Shown here one piece after another: positions 1-6,970 of a stretch of 7,991 nt of DNA; the first letter of the stretch is position 1, and each line of letters begins with the position of its first letter. The notes under the pieces were generated by a model that did no database searches, had not been told where the DNA came from, and saw nothing but the letters and a program-made list of their open reading frames with translations. Position numbers and translations under genes: made by a program. Source of the stretch: an uncultured Blautia sp. (GTDB lineage Bacteria > Bacillota > Clostridia > Lachnospirales > Lachnospiraceae); the NCBI GenBank assembly GCA_900552095.1, contig URYM01000078.1, forward strand, positions 1-7,991, read 5' to 3'.

Positions 1-722
1 CCAAAATCTCCCCAGTCCATACCTGCCGCAGCACCGTTCTGTAATTCCACAACCGCGGCTCCCGCCATAGCCGGAATCCCGGCAAGAAAGGCATATTTAA
101 CCGCAAACTTCCTCTTAAACCCACAGAGCAGACAGACAGTAAGCGTGATTCCCAGACGGGATACACCAGGCAGAACGGCAAACCCCTGCCCGACTCCGAT
201 CAGAAGAGCAGTCCAAAGACTTACCTCCCGCGGCAGGTTCTCCCCATCCCCCGCGGAATGTGCCACAAACAGCGCCACCGCTGTGATCAGAAATCCTATG
301 CCAGGCCCCAGAAGCCCTCCCCAGAGAGAAGAAGCCGTATCACGAAACAAAATTCCGATCACTGCTGTGGGCAGCGTCGAAATCCAGAGGAGCAGTGCAA
401 ATTTTCTGTAGTTATTATGTATGATCTTCCGGTATCTGAGGGCATCCTGATGGGTTTTGTTGCGAATATAACTTTTCAGATTCGTCAACAAATCCCCCAG
501 CATATGCACTGTTTCTGCCAGCAGACGATGGATATCTTTACTGAAAGCCATGCAGACTGCAGCCAGAGTTCCCAGATGCAGAACTACCGGGAATAAAAGC
601 CCCGCACCATCGTCCATCTGAAAAAGATTCTCAATCACAGCCAGATGGCCGGAACTGCTGACCGGCAGAAACTCTGTCACGCCCTGGATGAGCCCCAGAA
701 GAATTGCCTCAATAATTGTCAT
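1..722 (-). CDS. uppP: Undecaprenyl-diphosphatase UppP (BacA), C-terminus cut off by window start
   Basis: Integral membrane enzyme that dephosphorylates undecaprenyl diphosphate, recycling the lipid carrier for peptidoglycan and wall polymers; the family is linked to bacitracin tolerance. The frame is open for 240 codons from ATG at 722 to the window edge; about 25-50 residues are missing compared with the usual 265-290. The N-terminal family motif reads GVTEFLPVSSSGH (residues 14-26), with Glu17 and His26 as expected active-site residues. The second motif is GQGFAVLPGVSRLGIT (178-193), keeping the essential-type Arg189 but with Leu190 where PGxSRSGxT normally has Ser. Hydrophobic segments lie near 44-60, 108-126, 134-155 and 171-185, with a basic hydrophilic loop at about 84-107. 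AAGGA at 731-735 is 8 bases before ATG 722; an in-frame ATG at 731 abuts that site and is less likely. It follows the TepA-like gene by 57 bases and has its own candidate promoter. Confidence 0.95.
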   Translation of the reverse strand, partial: MTIIEAILLGLIQGVTEFLPVSSSGHLAVIENLFQMDDGAGLLFPVVLHLGTLAAVCMAFSKDIHRLLAETVHMLGDLLTNLKSYIRNKTHQDALRYRKIIHNNYRKFALLLWISTLPTAVIGILFRDTASSLWGGLLGPGIGFLITAVALFVAHSAGDGENLPREVSLWTALLIGVGQGFAVLPGVSRLGITLTVCLLCGFKRKFAVKYAFLAGIPAMAGAAVVELQNGAAAGMDWGDF

Positions 723-766
723 ATGGTTCATCCTTACTTTTTAAAATTCACATTATATGCCGTATT

Positions 767-795
767 ATTATAGCACAGATCAGGCTTTCTTACAA
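767..795 (-). promoter_or_regulatory. Candidate sigma-A promoter for uppP with extended -10
   Basis: Reading the minus strand, TTGTAA (795-790) and TATAAT (772-767) are separated by 17 bases. TG plus one base directly precedes the -10 box (775-773), an extended -10. The -35 box lies inside the last codons of the TepA-like gene. Transcription would start near 760, giving a leader of about 40 bases before the uppP start at 722. This is a pattern match only; the near-consensus -10 and exact spacing are the support. Confidence 0.5.
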
Positions 796-1451
796 CCGAT
801 CATTTCATACAATTTTGCAAGCGCTTCCCGTATTCCGCCCACCTGATCAATCAGCCCTTCTTTTACCGCCTCTTTCCCGTCCAGCATGGTTCCCACATCC
901 TTAACCAGAAGAGAAGTATCCAGCATCAGGCTCTCCAGGCGTTCCACAGAAATATTGGAATGACCGGAAATAAACTCTGTAATCCTGTCCTGCGTCTTTT
1001 CCATATTCCGGTAAGACTGTTCCACTCCGATAAACATTCCATTTGTCCTCACCGGATGGATCACCATAGTAGCGCTGGGTACAATAAAAGAATAATCGGA
1101 AGAGACTGCCAGAGGCACACCTATGGAATGTCCTCCGCCCAGAACAAGAGAGACTGTAGGTTTGCTCAGGGATGCGATCATTTCCGCAATGGCAAGTCCC
1201 GCCTCCACATCTCCTCCCACCGTGTTAAGAAGAACAAGAAGTCCTTCAATCTGGGGATCGTCTTCCACCTGCGCCAGCCTGGGCAATACATTTTCATATT
1301 TCGTCGTTTTGGAACGTTCTCCCAGCGACTCATGCCCCTCAATTTCCCCGATAATAGTCAAAAGATGAATCTGGCTGCGCAGGCTGGCCACATTCCCTAC
1401 CTTTTCCCCTTCTCCGCGGGAAGTCTGTTTCGTTTCTGTCTGATTTTCCAT
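780..1451 (-). CDS. tepA: TepA-like ClpP-fold serine protease
   Basis: Cytosolic ClpP/crotonase-fold peptidase of the family named after Bacillus TepA (translocation-enhancing protein, also discussed as a signal-peptide peptidase-type ClpP homologue). The 223-residue protein has a low-complexity polar N-terminus (1-25), then the ClpP core. The nucleophile motif is GGGHSIGVPLAV (105-116), with Ser109 as predicted nucleophile and His132 in VIHPV as base. The acid is probably an Asp near 178-185 but I cannot align it with certainty. GKEAVKEGLIDQVGG (192-206) matches the ClpP C-terminal helix. Start: ATG 1451 has GGAG 9 bases upstream (around 1461-1464). An in-frame GTG at 1457 lies only 3 bases from that site, so ATG is preferred. 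The physiological substrate is unknown to me; the role in protein export is by family name only. It sits between yebC and uppP. Confidence 0.85.
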   Translation of the reverse strand: MENQTETKQTSRGEGEKVGNVASLRSQIHLLTIIGEIEGHESLGERSKTTKYENVLPRLAQVEDDPQIEGLLVLLNTVGGDVEAGLAIAEMIASLSKPTVSLVLGGGHSIGVPLAVSSDYSFIVPSATMVIHPVRTNGMFIGVEQSYRNMEKTQDRITEFISGHSNISVERLESLMLDTSLLVKDVGTMLDGKEAVKEGLIDQVGGIREALAKLYEMIGCKKA

Positions 1452-1520
1452 CTGCACACGCTCCTTGCTTTTTTCTTATCGTGCCCGGGCGTGTTAAAAA
1501 ATATACCTGATATTGCAGCA

Positions 1521-1548
1521 GGGCCGGCATTTTTTCAAATGCCGGCCC
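1521..1548. other. Perfect 12-bp inverted repeat (RNA hairpin) between yebC and tepA
   Basis: GGGCCGGCATTT (1521-1532) and its exact reverse complement (1537-1548) flank a 4-base loop. In the minus-strand transcript the loop reads GAAA, a stable GNRA-type tetraloop. The hairpin starts 18 bases after the yebC stop codon. No U run follows directly in either direction; on the minus strand the nearest T tract (T6) begins about 18 bases after the stem. It could be a weak terminator, an mRNA 3'-end stabiliser for yebC, or a processing site that uncouples yebC from tepA. Confidence 0.75.
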
Positions 1549-1566
1549 GCCTGTAAAAACTCTTTC

Positions 1567-2295
1567 TTATTCATCCCAGTTATGATAAACATACTGCACA
1601 TCGTCATCCTCTTCCAGAAGATCCAGCGTCTTCTGAAGACTTTTCACAGCTGCCTCATCTGTCAGTTCCACGTAGTTCTGAGGAATCATGGTCACATCCG
1701 CTTCTGCCATGGGAATCCCTTCTTTTTCCAGCACTTCTCTTACCGCTGAAAAATCATCGGGAGCTGTCAGCACCTCGTAGCTGTCTTCCTCCTCGGCAAA
1801 ATCCTCTGCGCCCGCATCCAGAGCCAGCATCATCAGATCATCTGCCTCCATCTCGCACTCTTCCTTGGAAATAATGATCTGTCCCTTTTCATCAAACATA
1901 AAAGAAACACAGCCTGGCGTTCCCACATTTCCGTTTCCCTTGGTAAAGGCGCTGCGCACATTGGCAGCCGTACGGTTTTTGTTGTCTGTCAGCGTTTTTA
2001 CGATAATGGCAATTCCATTAGGGCCGTATCCCTCATATGTAATATGCTCATAGCTGGAGGCGTCCGCTGACCCGGCTGCCTTTTTAATTCCCCGGGCAAT
2101 CGTGTCGTTGGGCATATTATTGGCCTTTGCTTTGGCAATTACATCGCGCAGCTTGCTGTTATTAGCCGGATCGGGACCGCCCTCTTTTACGGCAACCACA
2201 ATCTCACGGCCGATAATTGTGAAAATCTTTCCCTTAGCCGCATCATTTTTCTCTTTCTTATGTTTAATGTTCGCAAATTTAGAATGTCCTGACAT
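1567..2295 (-). CDS. yebC: YebC/TACO1 family translation-associated protein
   Basis: Soluble 242-residue protein of the YebC/PmpR/TACO1 family (DUF28). Members were long annotated as transcription regulators; more recent work ties YebC proteins to relief of ribosome stalling at proline stretches. Signature N-terminus [14 protein letters not shown] (1-14) followed by DAAKGKIF (18-25) and [15 protein letters not shown]; the usual Trp in HSKWANI is Phe here. The acidic C-terminal third ([14 protein letters not shown] near the end) is typical, and length matches the family's roughly 240. ATG 2295 has GAGGGAG (2302-2308) 6 bases upstream. The start lies inside the end of the CorC-like gene (17-base overlap), suggesting translational coupling. 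A strong hairpin follows the stop. Assignment is secure; the branch (regulatory PmpR-like versus ribosomal) cannot be settled from sequence alone. Confidence 0.95.
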   Translation of the reverse strand: MSGHSKFANIKHKKEKNDAAKGKIFTIIGREIVVAVKEGGPDPANNSKLRDVIAKAKANNMPNDTIARGIKKAAGSADASSYEHITYEGYGPNGIAIIVKTLTDNKNRTAANVRSAFTKGNGNVGTPGCVSFMFDEKGQIIISKEECEMEADDLMMLALDAGAEDFAEEEDSYEVLTAPDDFSAVREVLEKEGIPMAEADVTMIPQNYVELTDEAAVKSLQKTLDLLEEDDDVQYVYHNWDE

Positions 2296-3643
2296 CTGTT
2301 TCTCCCTCTTTCTCCTGTAATTTTTCTACTCTGACTTTTTGTATCGTATTATGTTCCACCGACAGAATCTGAAACAGAAAACCTCTCGCCTCCACTTCTC
2401 TGTCCTTCCGGGTCGGAATATGCCCCAGAAGCGAAGTCAGGTAACCGTTCAATGTCTCAAATTCCTCTATGTCGGAAAAGTCCGCATTCAGCACTGCGCC
2501 CACCTGATCCAGAGGCGTCAGCCCATCCATCAGAATACTGTCATCGTACTGCGGCTGGATATAGTCATCGTTCTCATCATATTCATCCAGAATATCGCCC
2601 ACAATTTCTTCCAGAATATCTTCCATCGTCACAATGCCCGCTGTCTGACCGTATTCGTCTACCACCACAGCCATGTGCGCTTTCTTGCTCTGCATCGCCT
2701 TGAAGATATTGTCAATACTTCTTGTCTCCGGTATGAAACCTACCGTACGGATCAGCCCCGGAATCTCTTTCAGCATCCGGTCTCCGCAGCTGTTTCTGGT
2801 GAGCTGATACATGGCATCTTTAAAATGAATAATCCCCTGAATGTTGTCAATATTTTCATTGTACACCGGATAACGGGAATTATTTCCCTCCAGCATCCGA
2901 TCTACCACTTCTTTCAGAGTTTCTTCCTCATCAAAAGCTTCTATATTTTTCCGATGGGTCATAATATCTTTGGCATCCTTATCTGAGAACTCCATGATAT
3001 TCTGAATCATCTCGGCTTCGCTCTCCTGGATCACTCCCTGCTCGTGGGCTTCATCCACCAGGCCTATGATCTCATCCTCCGTCACATCATCCCCGCTCTT
3101 ATGGGGATCCATGCCAAGAAGACGGACTACCAGATCGGCCAGCCCCATGGTCGCCGCTACCACCGGCCGGAAAAAGCCTACCAGAAAGCGAATGGGTTTC
3201 AGCAGAACATAGACCGCGCGGTCTGCATGGTGTGCGCAGATTTTCTTCGGGATCAGAATACCGAACGCCAGCAAAAGGATAAGTCCCGCCAGCACCACCA
3301 GTACAGAAGCCAGTATACTGACCAGCCTGCTGTTCAGATCCGACGCAAACGGAATCATCTGAAGCAGATCATACACATATCCGGAAAAGGAGTGGATCAG
3401 GAAAAATCCCGAAATAATACTGAGCAGCGTGGACACCACCAGTATCGTATTGATCAGCGCCGCAGGTCGCTCCAACATGCGCAGCAGCCAGGCACTTCTT
3501 TTGTCGCCTCCCGCCGCCTCCTTCTTCACTTCATTTTCTCCCACCTGCTGGATTGCCGTCCCAAAACCGTAGGCAATTCCGTTAAGCAAAATAAAAATCA
3601 GAAAAATGATGCACCCCGCTATGGGGTTACTCCCATCGTCCAT
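2279..3643 (-). CDS. CNNM/CorC (HlyC) family membrane protein with CBS pair
   Basis: 454-residue integral membrane protein of the hemolysin C/CorC/CNNM family, whose members (CorC, MpfA) are linked to Mg2+ efflux. Order: DUF21/CNNM transmembrane domain with hydrophobic segments near 8-28, 61-84, 106-132 and 146-175; a CBS pair at about 226-350 ending in [20 protein letters not shown] (328-347); and a CorC/HlyC C-terminal domain at about 360-442. The cytosolic half is highly typical, but the membrane half lacks expected motifs: the SxSETA-like segment reads [10 protein letters not shown] (24-33), and GE-x-x-PK reads GILIPKK (128-134). Start: ATG 3643 places the first membrane helix right after a short N-terminus, although its ribosome binding site is weak. 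In-frame extension to TTG 3751 is unlikely because the predicted promoter lies directly at that codon. The gene ends 17 bases inside yebC. Transport activity is family inference and is doubtful here. Confidence 0.88.
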   Translation of the reverse strand: MDDGSNPIAGCIIFLIFILLNGIAYGFGTAIQQVGENEVKKEAAGGDKRSAWLLRMLERPAALINTILVVSTLLSIISGFFLIHSFSGYVYDLLQMIPFASDLNSRLVSILASVLVVLAGLILLLAFGILIPKKICAHHADRAVYVLLKPIRFLVGFFRPVVAATMGLADLVVRLLGMDPHKSGDDVTEDEIIGLVDEAHEQGVIQESEAEMIQNIMEFSDKDAKDIMTHRKNIEAFDEEETLKEVVDRMLEGNNSRYPVYNENIDNIQGIIHFKDAMYQLTRNSCGDRMLKEIPGLIRTVGFIPETRSIDNIFKAMQSKKAHMAVVVDEYGQTAGIVTMEDILEEIVGDILDEYDENDDYIQPQYDDSILMDGLTPLDQVGAVLNADFSDIEEFETLNGYLTSLLGHIPTRKDREVEARGFLFQILSVEHNTIQKVRVEKLQEKEGETDVRTF

Positions 3644-3751
3644 AATATCTTCGTTCTTTCCTCTCTTTCTTCTGTAAGCCGCTCCCGCGTATTCCCCATC
3701 GGGTACCCCGAAATCCAAACTTCTTCGGAGTGGGCGGGCTTTGCTCGTCAA

Positions 3752-3780
3752 AGTATATCATTTTCGGGCTGTATCGTCAA
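3752..3780 (-). promoter_or_regulatory. Candidate sigma-A promoter for the CorC-like gene
   Basis: On the minus strand TTGACG (3780-3775) and TATACT (3757-3752) are separated by 17 bases, and TGA directly precedes the -10 box as an extended -10. The -35 begins only 8 bases after the endoribonuclease stop codon (3789-3791). Transcription would start near 3745, leaving a leader of about 100 bases before ATG 3643. The match is 5/6 at each hexamer with ideal spacing, so this is one of the best promoters in the window. Confidence 0.65.
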
Positions 3781-3788
3781 GCTTCTTG

Positions 3789-4136
3789 CTATGTAGGCAG
3801 CTCCAGACTGATCTTCAGCGCCCTGTTGACCTCTTTCAGCACATCCTGATCCAGATGACAGACCTTGTCTTTCAGCCTGCGTTTGTCTATCGTTCTCAGC
3901 TGTTCCAGCAAAATAACAGAATCCCGGACAATATCGTAAGAAGACGCATGGATCGCGATATGTGTCGGAAGCTTTGCTTTGTTCATTTTTGAAGTAATAG
4001 CCGCACAGATAACTGTGGGACTGTGTTTGTTTCCGATATCATTCTGAATAATGAGAACCGGTCTTACTCCCCCCTGCTCACTGCCCACTACAGGCCGCAG
4101 ATCCGCATAAAAAATATCCCCTCTCTTAATTACCAC
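3789..4136 (-). CDS. ndoA: EndoA/MazF-family mRNA interferase (toxin) without adjacent antitoxin
   Basis: Sequence-specific endoribonuclease of the PemK/MazF family, very close in sequence to Bacillus subtilis EndoA (NdoA), which cuts at UACAU. The 115-residue protein carries [20 protein letters not shown] (16-35), [14 protein letters not shown] (46-59) and [15 protein letters not shown]. Arg25 and Thr48 fall at the numbers of the known EndoA catalytic residues. Start: the longer reading from GTG 4145 has GGAG only one base upstream, while GTG 4136 has it 10 bases upstream and gives MVIKRGD, matching the EndoA N-terminus; I therefore choose 4136. The gene follows alr as in Bacillus, but only 82 bases separate it from the alr stop, too few for the roughly 90-codon EndoAI antitoxin gene that sits there in Bacillus. 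It may use an antitoxin elsewhere. Confidence 0.93.
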   Translation of the reverse strand: MVIKRGDIFYADLRPVVGSEQGGVRPVLIIQNDIGNKHSPTVICAAITSKMNKAKLPTHIAIHASSYDIVRDSVILLEQLRTIDKRRLKDKVCHLDQDVLKEVNRALKISLELPT

Positions 4137-4146
4137 ATCATTCACA

Positions 4147-4150
4147 CTCC
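4147..4150 (-). promoter_or_regulatory. Ribosome binding site that decides the endoribonuclease start
   Basis: GGAG on the minus strand is 10 bases before GTG 4136 and only 1 base before the alternative in-frame GTG 4145. The two ATGs at 4141 and 4138 are out of frame. This spacing, plus agreement with the EndoA N-terminus, favours GTG 4136. Confidence 0.55.
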
Positions 4151-4218
4151 GATTATATTGATTTAATTCTAGTATTTCCAGATTCTGTCTGTATATTCGG
4201 ATTGCGCGCTCTTATTTT

Positions 4219-5343
4219 TTATCGATACACTCTTGGCACCCGCTTGCTGATGCAGCAGACAAACTCGTAGGGGAAACGCCCCGAAAGCCGCCCCAGTTCA
4301 TCTGCTGTGATCCGCTCATCGCCCTGTGCTCCCAGAAGTGTCACTTCATCTCCGTCTTCCGCCTGCGGGATATGCGTTACATCAACCATAAACTGATCCA
4401 TACAGATCCGCCCCAGAATCGGTGCTCTCTGTCCGCGGATCAGTACCTGCCCTTTTCCTGATAAACTGCGGGGATAACCATCCGCATAGCCCACAGGGAT
4501 TGTGGCAATCCGGGCAGGCTCTTTTGTAACAAAGGTTCCGCCATAGCTGACTTCCACGTCTGCCCCTGTTTCTTTTATGTACGAGATATGCGTTTTCCAT
4601 TCCATTACCGGCTGCAGATGCACCGGCTCCCGCTCTACCTCATCCGACGGATAGATCCCGTAAATCGTAATGCCGGCCCGCACCACATCCAGATTTGCCT
4701 GGGGAAGACGGATGATACCGGCACTGTTACTGCAGTGGCGGATTGGAATTGAGATGCCCTCCCTGGAAAGTATCTCCAGAAAATCAAGGTATCGCTGCAG
4801 CTGTCTCTGGGCCGGAGCTGTATCTGCCTCATCTGCCCGGGCAAAATGAGTGAACATCCCTTCAATCTCAAGCCCCGGCAGTGCTTTGATTTCCCGGATC
4901 AGCGCCACGCTTTCCTCCCGGTCAGGGAAACCGATCCTGGTCATGCCTGTATCCACCGCCAGATGAATGGGCAGTGTCCTATTCAGCCGCACCGCAGCTT
5001 CTGAGAGCGCCTGCGCATGAGAAAGCTTCCACACAGCCGGACGGATCTGAGCACTTACAAGCTGCTCATAATGTTCCGGAAACGTGTAGCCCAGAATCAG
5101 AACCGGTTTCTGAATCCCATGTTCCCTCAGCTCAAAGGCCTCCTCTGCAGTGGCAACTGCATATCCCCAGATCCTGTCATTCTCCTGTATCGCCCTGGCA
5201 ATAGGAACTGCTCCGTGGCCATAGGCGTCCGCTTTCACCACTGCGATCATTTTCGTTCCCGGCTGAAGGTTCGCTTCCATCTGACGAAAATTTTCTTTCA
5301 CTGCCTGTATATCCACTGTCACATAAGTCCGACTGTTCTTCAT
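4219..5343 (-). CDS. alr: Alanine racemase (PLP-dependent)
   Basis: Cytosolic pyridoxal-phosphate enzyme that interconverts L- and D-alanine, supplying D-Ala for peptidoglycan. The 374-residue length is normal for the family. The N-terminal TIM-barrel domain contains AVVKADAYGHGA (34-45), with Lys37 as the PLP-binding and catalytic base for one face. DTGMTRIGF (131-139) supplies conserved Arg136. The second catalytic base is Tyr267 in VSYGGTF (265-271) of the C-terminal beta domain, followed by GYADGYPR (285-292) and GRICMDQFMVD (311-321), where Met315-Asp316 line the substrate entrance. ATG 5343 overlaps the nnr stop by 4 bases (ATGA) with only a weak ribosome binding site, so translation is probably coupled to nnr. 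Nothing looks truncated. The gene order nnr-alr-endoribonuclease resembles that in other Firmicutes. Confidence 0.97.
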   Translation of the reverse strand: MKNSRTYVTVDIQAVKENFRQMEANLQPGTKMIAVVKADAYGHGAVPIARAIQENDRIWGYAVATAEEAFELREHGIQKPVLILGYTFPEHYEQLVSAQIRPAVWKLSHAQALSEAAVRLNRTLPIHLAVDTGMTRIGFPDREESVALIREIKALPGLEIEGMFTHFARADEADTAPAQRQLQRYLDFLEILSREGISIPIRHCSNSAGIIRLPQANLDVVRAGITIYGIYPSDEVEREPVHLQPVMEWKTHISYIKETGADVEVSYGGTFVTKEPARIATIPVGYADGYPRSLSGKGQVLIRGQRAPILGRICMDQFMVDVTHIPQAEDGDEVTLLGAQGDERITADELGRLSGRFPYEFVCCISKRVPRVYR

Positions 5344-6830
5344 CTCTTTCGTCTTCCTTTCTCCATCCTCTTAAGAACTCTTCCTATCTGATCCGGCAGT
5401 TCTCCGGCCATAAGAGCCGCTCTTCCACTCTCTTTTGCCAGAAGATCTCCCGCTTTTCCGTGGAGCAGAACCGCCGCAGGTGCCGCCCGCTCCGGCTCCA
5501 TTCCCAGCGCCAGAAGACCGGCCGCAGTCCCCGCCAGCACATCCCCAGATCCTGCCGTGGCCATCCCGTCATTTCCCGCCGTATTTACCCAGATCTGTCC
5601 ATCCGGCAGAGCACAGACTGTAGCCGCATCCTTGCAGACGGCTATGCAGCCGTACGCTGCAGCCAGCTGCCTTGCCGCTTCCGGCAGATCCGCAAGCACC
5701 TCTTCTGTCCCCTTCCCCAGAAGCCGTCCCAGCTCTCCGGGATGAGGTGTAAGTATCCAGCTACCCGTCTTATAACTTCTAAGTTCTGGTTCTTTTGCCA
5801 GAAGATTCAGCGCATCTCCGTCCAGAACCACCGGCTTTCCGCCGGCAGCGGCCAAAAACGCCTTCAGTTTCTGCAGAGCTTCCGGGGACTGGCCAAGCCC
5901 CGGCCCTGCTGCCAGCACATCCGCCCAGGCAGAAGCCTGTTCCACCGCCTCTGCCCCGCCGTTTTCCAGCATCGCTTCCGGAATCATACACTGAAGGATC
6001 TCCCTGTTTTCCGGCACTGTGGCAATCCGCACCATTCCGCAGCCGGTGCGAAAAGCTGCCTTTGCTGCCAGGTAAGCGGCTCCGCTCATATTTTTGCTTC
6101 CCGCCAGCAGCAGCACTTTGCCAAAAGTCCCTTTATTTCCTCCCTGCGGCCTTTCAGGGATCCAGGACATCTCTTCCTCTGTCAGAAGATGCATCACCGT
6201 CTGTCTGGGAAGCTGCTCTGCTCCGTAGATGCCAATGTCCGCCACTGTAACTTTTCCCGCATAGGAAGCCCCCGGATATAAAACAATTCCGTTCTTTTTA
6301 TATCCGAAAGTAACTGTCGCATCAGCTTTTACTGCCGTCCCCATAACCTGTCCGGTTCTGCTGTGTATCCCCGAAGGAATGTCCACGGACAGAATCCGGG
6401 CCGAGGAGCGGCTGATTCTGTTAAAAAGTTCTCCCTGCTCCTGTCTTACTTCCCGGTCAAGTCCAATTCCGATCACTGCATCTACTATAGTAGTATATGA
6501 ATCCCATTCCGGTTTCTGCACCCTTGTCGTACCACAATTTTCCGCTATTTTCAGCTGAGTTTTCATTTCTTCACTCATTCTTCCCGATCCTGCGAGAAAA
6601 TAGGCGGCTTTTCTTCCTGCCAGATGAAGGAGCCTGGCAATGGCAACCCCATCCGCCCCGTTATTTCCAGATCCACAGACCACCAGAACCGATTCCAACG
6701 GAAAATCTTTCAGAACTTCCACGCAGGCCAATGCTGCCCGCTCCATAAGAACCAGTGAAGGAAGACCCACCTTCTCAACAGTCCTCTGATCCAAAGCCTT
6801 CATCTGCTGTCCATCCACTGCAAGTTTCAT
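5340..6830 (-). CDS. nnr: Bifunctional NAD(P)HX epimerase / ADP-dependent NAD(P)HX dehydratase
   Basis: Metabolite-repair enzyme: the N-terminal YjeF_N domain (NnrE) epimerises R- and S-NAD(P)HX, and the C-terminal ribokinase-like domain (NnrD) dehydrates S-NAD(P)HX back to NAD(P)H using ADP. The 496-residue length fits the fused form. NnrE, about 1-215: GSGNNGADGVAIARLL (53-68, GADG where GGDG is usual), DAVIGIG (117-123) and SVDIPSG (148-154). NnrD, about 225-490: GGNKGTFGKVLLLAGS (230-245), AAGPGLG (307-313), LDGDALNLL (336-344), TPHPGELGRLLG (361-372) and NTAGNDGMATAGSGDVLAG (416-434), with Asp430 as probable catalytic base. ATG 6830 has GAGGG 7 bases upstream. The stop overlaps alr by 4 bases. 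Its position after rex fits a shared NAD(H) theme, though a possible terminator lies between them. Confidence 0.96.
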   Translation of the reverse strand: MKLAVDGQQMKALDQRTVEKVGLPSLVLMERAALACVEVLKDFPLESVLVVCGSGNNGADGVAIARLLHLAGRKAAYFLAGSGRMSEEMKTQLKIAENCGTTRVQKPEWDSYTTIVDAVIGIGLDREVRQEQGELFNRISRSSARILSVDIPSGIHSRTGQVMGTAVKADATVTFGYKKNGIVLYPGASYAGKVTVADIGIYGAEQLPRQTVMHLLTEEEMSWIPERPQGGNKGTFGKVLLLAGSKNMSGAAYLAAKAAFRTGCGMVRIATVPENREILQCMIPEAMLENGGAEAVEQASAWADVLAAGPGLGQSPEALQKLKAFLAAAGGKPVVLDGDALNLLAKEPELRSYKTGSWILTPHPGELGRLLGKGTEEVLADLPEAARQLAAAYGCIAVCKDAATVCALPDGQIWVNTAGNDGMATAGSGDVLAGTAAGLLALGMEPERAAPAAVLLHGKAGDLLAKESGRAALMAGELPDQIGRVLKRMEKGRRKR

Positions 6831-6892
6831 TTTCCATCCCTCTTAACTGCTTTTTGAGGAAAGATTCCCTTCCACAGCTCTTCCCGCAAAAA

Positions 6893-6943
6893 GGGACGCT
6901 GCAAAAACGTATCTGAATCTTCCTCACCGTCCTGCAGCATCCC
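6893..6943 (-). terminator. Possible intrinsic terminator after rex (long-loop hairpin with U5)
   Basis: In the minus-strand transcript GGGATGCTGCA (6943-6933) can pair over 11 positions with TGCAGCGTCCC (6903-6893), one pair being G-U, with a loop of 29 bases. Five U residues follow directly (6892-6888), then GCGGG. It begins 27 bases after the rex stop. The loop is long and the U tract short, so termination may be partial. The same bases encode the start of a small open frame, so coding constraint is an alternative explanation. Confidence 0.4.
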
Positions 6944-6970
6944 TCTTTTTATTCATCCTTTTTCTTCCTG

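Noticed and set aside
752..757. Second TATAAT upstream of uppP on the minus strand
   Set aside because: No -35-like hexamer lies 16-18 bases upstream; the TATAAT at 767-772 is better supported.
1490..1500. TTTTTTAACAC as a Rex half-site before tepA
   Set aside because: Only one half matches; no second half-site occurs at the required 4-base spacing.
960..1556. 198-codon plus-strand open frame opposite tepA
   Set aside because: It is antisense to the ClpP-fold gene and crosses the intergenic hairpin; no recognisable domain.
3644..3751. TTG start extending the CorC-like protein by 36 residues
   Set aside because: The codon sits directly next to the -10 box, so it would be at the transcript's 5' end without a ribosome binding site. 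The added residues are not family-like.
3044..3796. 250-codon plus-strand open frame opposite the CorC-like gene
   Set aside because: It is antisense to well-supported CBS and membrane domains, has composition dominated by Gln/His/Arg, and runs over the CorC-like promoter.
4152..4157. TATAAT on the minus strand just upstream of the endoribonuclease as its promoter
   Set aside because: A start about 7 bases downstream would fall near 4145, past the GGAG ribosome binding site, so such a transcript could not use it. The -35 candidate (TGGAAA) is also only fair.
5460..6281. 273-codon plus-strand open frame opposite nnr
   Set aside because: It lies wholly antisense to a clear NnrE/NnrD gene, is rich in Pro/Arg/Ser/His as expected from reading the opposite strand, and matches no family I recognise.
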